A DNA stretch of 7,610 nucleotides from Hyphomicrobiales bacterium (GTDB taxonomy: Bacteria > Pseudomonadota > Alphaproteobacteria > Rhizobiales > Aestuariivirgaceae): positions 1 through 7,610 of the forward strand of contig JAIBJH010000240.1 in assembly GCA_020029455.1 (NCBI GenBank), written 5' to 3'. The notes beneath the pieces are model-generated. The model had not been told where the DNA came from, made no database searches, and saw only the letters and a list, made by a program, of their open reading frames with translations. Below are positions 5,946-7,610 of the stretch, in pieces. The stretch's first letter is position 1, and each line of letters opens with the position of its first letter. A program made the translations under genes and the position numbers.

Positions 5946-6937
5946 AGAGTGACGTCCTGCTGCGCATCGACAATCTGGTGAAGCACTTCGATGTGCGGCT
6001 TGGGGCATTCGGGCAAACACGGGCGCGCGTGCATGCGCTCGACGATGTCAGCTTCGATATTCTGGAAGGTGAAACATTAAGTCTCGTGGGAGAATCCGGC
6101 TGCGGCAAGTCCACGGCGGGCTTCACCATTCTCCGGCTGTTCGAGCCGACTTCAGGCTCCGTCATCTACAGCGGCGCCAACATTGCGGCTCTTGATGATG
6201 AGGCCATGCGCAAGCTGCGCAAGGACCTGCAGATCGTTTTCCAGGATCCTTACGCCACGCTCAATCCTCGCATGACGGTGGGCGATGCCATAGCCGAGCC
6301 CATCATGCTGCATGCAGGCAAGAGCAAGGCCGAAGCACGCGCGCGTGTGACGGATATTCTGTCAGATGTTGGCTTGCCAGAGCGTTTTGCCAACCGCTAT
6401 CCGCATGAACTGTCAGGCGGTCAACGGCAGCGCGTGGCGATTGCCCGGGCCCTGGCATGCCGGCCGAAGTTCATCGTCTGTGATGAGGCCATATCGGCGC
6501 TCGATGTGTCGGTGCAGGCGCAGATCATCAATCTTCTGCGCGACCTGCAGGATAAATATGGCCTCACCTATCTTTTCATCGCCCATGACCTTGCCGTGGT
6601 GCGGCACATCAGTGACCGGGTGGCCGTCATGTATCTCGGGCGGCTGGCGGAATTGGCGGATAAGACCGCGCTCTTCAGCAAACCCCGGCATCCCTACACC
6701 AAGGCGCTGCTTTCTGCAGTGCCCGAGGCCGACCCGGTGGTGGAGCGCAGGCGCAAACGGCAAATCCTCACGGGTGAAGTGCCAAGCCCCATGAATCCAC
6801 CTTCCGGCTGCCGCTTCCATACGCGTTGTCCCATTGCGCGTGATCAGTGCAAAGCCGCCGTGCCGGAATGGCGTGAGATCGCCTTCGGCCATCGTGTGGC
6901 CTGCCATGCCGTGGGTGTGAAAGGCTGGGAGACATGA
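5942..6937 (+). CDS. ABC transporter ATP-binding protein, DppF/OppF type
   Basis: A 331-residue partner of the preceding ATPase. Walker A is GESGCGKST (50-58), the Q-loop glutamine is Gln101, and the signature is LSGGQRQR (157-164). Walker B is FIVCDEA (177-183) with catalytic Glu182, where Ala replaces the more usual Pro. The switch histidine is His215. The MYLGRLAELA and HPYTKALLSAVP stretches are typical of DppF. The C-terminal domain again has four cysteines, Cys290, Cys296, Cys303 and Cys321, arranged C-x5-C-x6-C-x17-C as in the iron-sulfur-binding members. It overlaps the previous gene by ATGA (with GGGAG about ten bases upstream) and overlaps the kinase gene by ATGA. It is a complete gene with all catalytic residues present. 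Confidence 0.95.
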   Translation: MKSDVLLRIDNLVKHFDVRLGAFGQTRARVHALDDVSFDILEGETLSLVGESGCGKSTAGFTILRLFEPTSGSVIYSGANIAALDDEAMRKLRKDLQIVFQDPYATLNPRMTVGDAIAEPIMLHAGKSKAEARARVTDILSDVGLPERFANRYPHELSGGQRQRVAIARALACRPKFIVCDEAISALDVSVQAQIINLLRDLQDKYGLTYLFIAHDLAVVRHISDRVAVMYLGRLAELADKTALFSKPRHPYTKALLSAVPEADPVVERRRKRQILTGEVPSPMNPPSGCRFHTRCPIARDQCKAAVPEWREIAFGHRVACHAVGVKGWET

Positions 6938-7610
6938 CGCGGATTGCCATCATTGCCGATGATCTGACGGGTGCGCTGGATACCGCCTCGCCATTTTCAT
7001 GCCGGGGCGCGCGCGCCATTTGCCTCACTGAGCCGGGCGCGATTAGCAAGCATGTGCATCCGGAAGCCCAAGTACTTTCGGTAAGCACCAATTCCCGGCA
7101 CATGGCGCCGGAGCAGGCGGCGGATGTTGTGCGCAGTGCAGCCGAGGCGATTCGCGGCTGGCAACCGGACATCGTCCTGAAGAAGATCGATTCACGGCTG
7201 AAGGGAAATGTGGCGCAGGAATCCGCGGCGGTGGCGTCAGTATTCGGCTTCAAGCGGCTGCTTGTGGTTCCCGCCGCGCCGGACATTGGCCGCTATGTCA
7301 AGGACGAAGCCGTGGCCGGCTTCGGCGTGGACAAACCGATTCTTGTCGCCGAGCGGTTCGGCGACAGCGGATTTGCTTCAGATGTTCCTGATGTCACGTC
7401 GCGTGAGGTCATGTCCGACATGGCGCGAGGCTTTCCAGAAGGACGGGACAGATTGGCCGTTTGTTCACGCGGCTTTGCCGTCGCACTTGCCGAGCACGTG
7501 TTGCCCGGCCCGCTGCGCGTTGCCCCCGCAGTTGAAGAACCGGTCCTGATTGCCATCGGCTCCCGCGATGAAGTGACGGCGCGGCAGCGAAAAGTACTCT
7601 GCGAGGCGGG
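6934..7610 (+). CDS. DUF1537 four-carbon acid-sugar kinase family protein, 3' end outside window
   Basis: The first 225 residues are present; the family is usually about 400-430. The N-terminal substrate-binding domain shows the family marks IADDLTGALDTA (7-18), STNSRH (51-56), KKIDSRLKGN (83-92) and VVPAAPDIGR (111-120). The strand LIAIGS (205-210), which opens the C-terminal nucleotide-binding domain, follows, so the ATP-binding half lies largely beyond the edge. Characterised members phosphorylate O-4 of threonate, erythronate or their 2-keto forms, and the products go to PdxA2 or to an aldolase-type decarboxylase. The start ATG overlaps the ATPase stop by ATGA, with AAAGG and GGGAG nearby. 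Coupling of this enzyme to the transporter operon is the best clue to the imported compound. Which four-carbon acid is used cannot be told from sequence alone. Confidence 0.9.
   Translation, partial: MTRIAIIADDLTGALDTASPFSCRGARAICLTEPGAISKHVHPEAQVLSVSTNSRHMAPEQAADVVRSAAEAIRGWQPDIVLKKIDSRLKGNVAQESAAVASVFGFKRLLVVPAAPDIGRYVKDEAVAGFGVDKPILVAERFGDSGFASDVPDVTSREVMSDMARGFPEGRDRLAVCSRGFAVALAEHVLPGPLRVAPAVEEPVLIAIGSRDEVTARQRKVLCEA

Overview
The window is a GC-rich bacterial catabolic locus, most likely from an alphaproteobacterium (Rhizobiales-like in style). This rests on high coding GC, tightly overlapping genes, a Tat-type leader on an ABC-transporter binding protein, and the general look of the proteins; no RNA gene or marker fixes the taxon. 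It reads as one functional unit built around a single divergent control region at about 1310-1551.

Leftward (minus strand): a short-chain dehydrogenase/reductase (1309 to 545) is followed, with an ATGA overlap, by a PdxA-family dehydrogenase that runs off the left edge (548 to 1). Rightward (plus strand): a Tat-exported family 5 substrate-binding protein (1552-3177), a GC-rich intercistronic hairpin, two Dpp/Opp-type permeases, two Dpp/Opp-type ATPases, and the N-terminal part of a DUF1537 four-carbon acid-sugar kinase that runs off the right edge. Every junction from the first permease to the kinase is a 4-base ATGA overlap, so these genes are almost certainly one transcript with coupled translation.

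Together the genes suggest uptake and breakdown of a small acid sugar (threonate, erythronate or a relative, possibly delivered as a conjugate or precursor). The ABC system would import the compound and the SDR would adjust its oxidation state. The DUF1537 kinase would phosphorylate it at O-4. The PdxA2-like enzyme would oxidise and decarboxylate the 4-phosphate to dihydroxyacetone phosphate. The kinase/PdxA2 pairing is established for D-threonate and D-erythronate pathways. A five-part peptide-type ABC importer as the dedicated transporter, plus an SDR, is a less usual combination, and its substrate is unknown.

Most notable in the sequence: the AT-rich divergent region carries a perfect 25-bp palindrome plus repeated and inverted flanking boxes, and the second permease lacks the usual N-terminal membrane segment of its family. 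No CRISPR array, insertion sequence, tRNA or rRNA is seen. Apart from the 242-base divergent region and the 67-base gap after the binding-protein gene, the window is entirely coding.
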